64,000 nt of DNA from Stromatinia cepivora (taxonomy: Eukaryota > Ascomycota > Leotiomycetes > Helotiales > Sclerotiniaceae), in NCBI GenBank assembly GCA_014898415.1, contig RCTD01000002.1, positions 1,860,001 through 1,924,000 on the forward strand, written 5' to 3'. The notes under the pieces are model-generated. The model was not told the DNA's origin and did no database searches. It saw only the letters and a program-made list of their open reading frames with translations. The translations under genes and the position numbers were made by a program. Of this stretch, positions 61,750 to 64,000 are shown in pieces (the stretch's first letter is position 1; every line of letters starts with the position of its first letter).

Positions 61750-62726
61750 CTTGAAAGACCAATGTACCAAACGAAGATGATCGATTAGCTGACAGGCCAA
61801 GCTTAAAAACGAGTATTTACGGTAATTTAAGAAAGAAGTAGGGAAATTGAAAAATTGAGTAACTTTTGGACGAATGCCATGTTATATCTACTAGGTACTG
61901 TACCTACACGTAGCCGGGCCCTTGTTATCATACCTTCCTGATCCATTCAAGCACATCTCCTCGCAAAATCTATAATGTATCATCCGGAGATACATGGATA
62001 TCCAGTAATCAAACAGCATCAAAAGTGTGATCGATATCCCAGTTCCCCTTAGTCTTCCGAGCCAATTAACCAATCAATATCTATATCTATCTCTAGTTCT
62101 TGGAGGGGGTTTGAAGACACTCCCACTTTTCCCCTCACTAGAAAATTTGTAGTTCCCCACCTAAGCAACCATCAAAATTCCAGATGTTCCAGAGAACATG
62201 GGAAATTCTTCTTCTTCTGCTTCGAGATCAAATGAGAAAACCTGCCCAATTAAAGTTATTAACCTCTCGAGTGTTACAGATTGATATGATTGGAAATTAT
62301 TTGCTATTTTGCTACGCATGAATACCACCGAGTCCGTCCACGTCCTTTGATCACAAGCGGGGTATCCGTTTGTATGAATATTTCCCTGATTCTATCAGAA
62401 TCAACGATAGCTTTAATAGTTCCCGTTACCTTACATCAAGTTTTAAGAAACACCGATTGGTCGCGGTTAAAAGCTTTTAGCAAAAGAGCTACCCGCGCTA
62501 GGTATTGTCCGATGCAGAGATCTTAAGATACTAGGTAGTTTTATTATGTAACTGTCTATATATTGAAACCCCGTCCCATTGAAATGTCAAAACATGTTCC
62601 CAGCAAACCAATGGATATCCTCCCTTTGTTTAACGCTGAAACAGTATGGTATCTCCCGCTCATGAAAAATTCCCTACGATAGAAACTCCAAACTGACCCC
62701 CATTATATAAACGCCTATGAGTTGAA
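61750..62726. other. Intergenic between phosphatase and permease genes
   Basis: About 980 bp containing the phosphatase upstream region and the 3' region of the permease. Short frames near 61,891-62,073 (-) and 62,290-62,526 (+) have no recognisable content. No repeat borders seen. Confidence 0.45.
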
Positions 62727-64000
62727 CTAACAGACTGTTTTGTATATTCGTTTCCACTTTGGCCACGCTGCTTTTTCTGCTCTCTCTTCTGCTATCAGCG
62801 CTGGCAAATCCAAACCGCGCATTCCAGTCTTTAGATCCATATCCATGGATCTCATGATAGAAGTTCTGTACCAAACCTTATATCCGATATAGAATACAAT
62901 TACGATGGGTGCGGCTAAGTAAGCTATGAAGAAGCTTTGACACTGTTCAAGTGCCGTCATTTCCTCGTAGTTTGTAGGCCATGCACCCGTCCAAAATTGT
63001 GCGATAAGAATAAGAACATTGAATAGAAATCCAATCCAAGAGCCTATGACACCTGGCTGAGAACGAAAGGCCAGTTCGTCTAGACTATGACCTTGAAGTC
63101 TCCAAGCTCGTCGAAAACGGATATGGGCGAGACAGATAGATCCCCAAGTAAAGATCGAGGAGAGTCCAGACAGTGCTAGCATCCAATCTAGAACAGTTCC
63201 TTGAGCACCAGAATCCGCTGCATATGCAAGAAACCCAAGCGCCGACGAGACGCAAATAGACACGATAGGACGTCCTTTACGATCGACATAAGCCAAGATC
63301 TTAGGGGCTTGTCCTTGGTCTGCTAATGCTGCAAGAGTCCGGGAGGATCCAAATATTGAGGAATTGCCGACGGATAATACAGCAATTAGAATAACCGCGT
63401 TCATAATAGAAGGTAGTACCGTTATTCCGGCATTCTGAATAGAAATAACAAAGGGACTTGCGGCAGCATTCGCACTACCAGCAGTGAGGAGTCTTTCGTC
63501 GGTATAAGGAACGAGGAGTCCGACGAGAGTAAGCGAGACGATATAGAAAAGAGTGATACGCCAGAATACTTGTTTCACGGCCGTTGGCAATGACTTTCTA
63601 GGGTTCTGTGTTTCGGCGGCAGCGAGGCCCACTAATTCAGTGCCAGCAAAAGCAAAAGCTGCAGTAACAAAAACACTACAAAGTCCTTTGAAGCCATTGT
63701 TGAAAGCGCCTGGACTATTCCACAATTGACCAGCCACGTAACCTTCTTCAAGGCTACCACCGCAGTTAAGGGTTATAGCTAACAGACTATGCAGGCGTCA
63801 GTTTTATGTTTCAGATTAGAACATATCTCCTTATCTGAAAGTTAGTAGGAAGAAATGTCCCAGGTATTTTTGAACTATCGGAGGATGCGAATAGACAATA
63901 AACGTACATGTATCCAATAATAGCTACGACTTTGACGATAGCAAAGAAAAACTCTGCTTCTCCGTAACCTTTCACTCCGAACATATTTATGCCGATGATT
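62727..64000 (-). CDS. Gap1-type amino-acid permease, 3' part (5' end beyond window)
   Basis: Plasma-membrane amino-acid/proton symporter of the yeast amino-acid transporter (YAT, APC superfamily) group. Visible exons on the minus strand: beyond 64,000 to 63,908, and 63,786-62,727. The first shows INMFGVKGYGEAEF followed by a hydrophobic VKVVAIIGY segment, a Gap1-family signature. After the splice comes NCGG then GYVAGQLWNSPGAF. AFAFAGTELVGLAAAETQNP is the conserved consensus segment, and the later membrane helices and RTLAALADQGQAPKIL follow in order. The C-terminus ends KWKRIYKTVC, typical of fungal Gap1-like permeases. The exon join restores frame through a TAG acceptor with a CTGAC branch site. 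The N-terminal tail and first helices lie outside the window, so substrate range cannot be judged. Confidence 0.93.

Overview
The window is fungal nuclear DNA from a filamentous ascomycete. The genes have short introns (mostly about 45-140 bp) with GT...AG ends and CTAAC/CTGAC-type branch sites. The products (Ran, Sec53-type phosphomannomutase, Cdc6/Cdc18, a WW-PhoD protein, an S10 carboxypeptidase, a Gap1-type permease) are typical of Pezizomycotina. The mix of gene-rich DNA with a very AT-rich, transition-riddled transposon block suggests a RIP-active Leotiomycete, possibly Sclerotiniaceae. That placement is an inference from style, not a proven identification.

Layout. Bases 1 to about 35,800 are an AT-rich island of decayed Gypsy-type LTR retrotransposons with no intact host gene. 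Three elements are nested. Element A3 (minus, 4,894-30,296, target duplication ATTAT) was entered by A2 of the same family (plus, 8,095-26,353, target duplication ATCAT). A2 was then entered by an unrelated, larger element B (plus, 8,658-19,875, duplication ATAT). Once the insertions are removed, A2 and A3 have internal lengths of about 6,473 and 6,470 bp, which supports the reconstruction. A further A copy (A1, minus) runs off the left edge, a solo A-family LTR lies at 4,232-4,617, and an older chromovirus-like element C lies at 30,302 to about 33,400. Family A carries a recognisable C-terminal chromodomain remnant. Element B keeps one reading frame from reverse transcriptase through integrase and on for about another 1,080 codons to near its 3' LTR. 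This long extra frame matches nothing I recognise.

From about 35,800 to 64,000 the DNA is ordinary euchromatin with ten genes: Ran GTPase (+), secreted S10 serine carboxypeptidase (+), homeodomain regulator (+), a 596-residue protein of unknown function (+), a small secreted Cys-rich protein (+), phosphomannomutase (-), WW-domain PhoD-like phosphatase (-), Cdc6/Cdc18 (+), membrane-anchored histidine acid phosphatase (-), and an amino-acid permease (-, cut by the right edge). Exon structures were worked out by hand by matching splice phase to conserved protein sequence.

The genes do not form a pathway cluster. They are a mix of housekeeping (nuclear transport, GDP-mannose supply, replication licensing) and secretory or nutrient functions (carboxypeptidase, acid phosphatase, permease, secreted protein). 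Two perfect MCB boxes upstream of CDC6 fit G1/S control by MBF.
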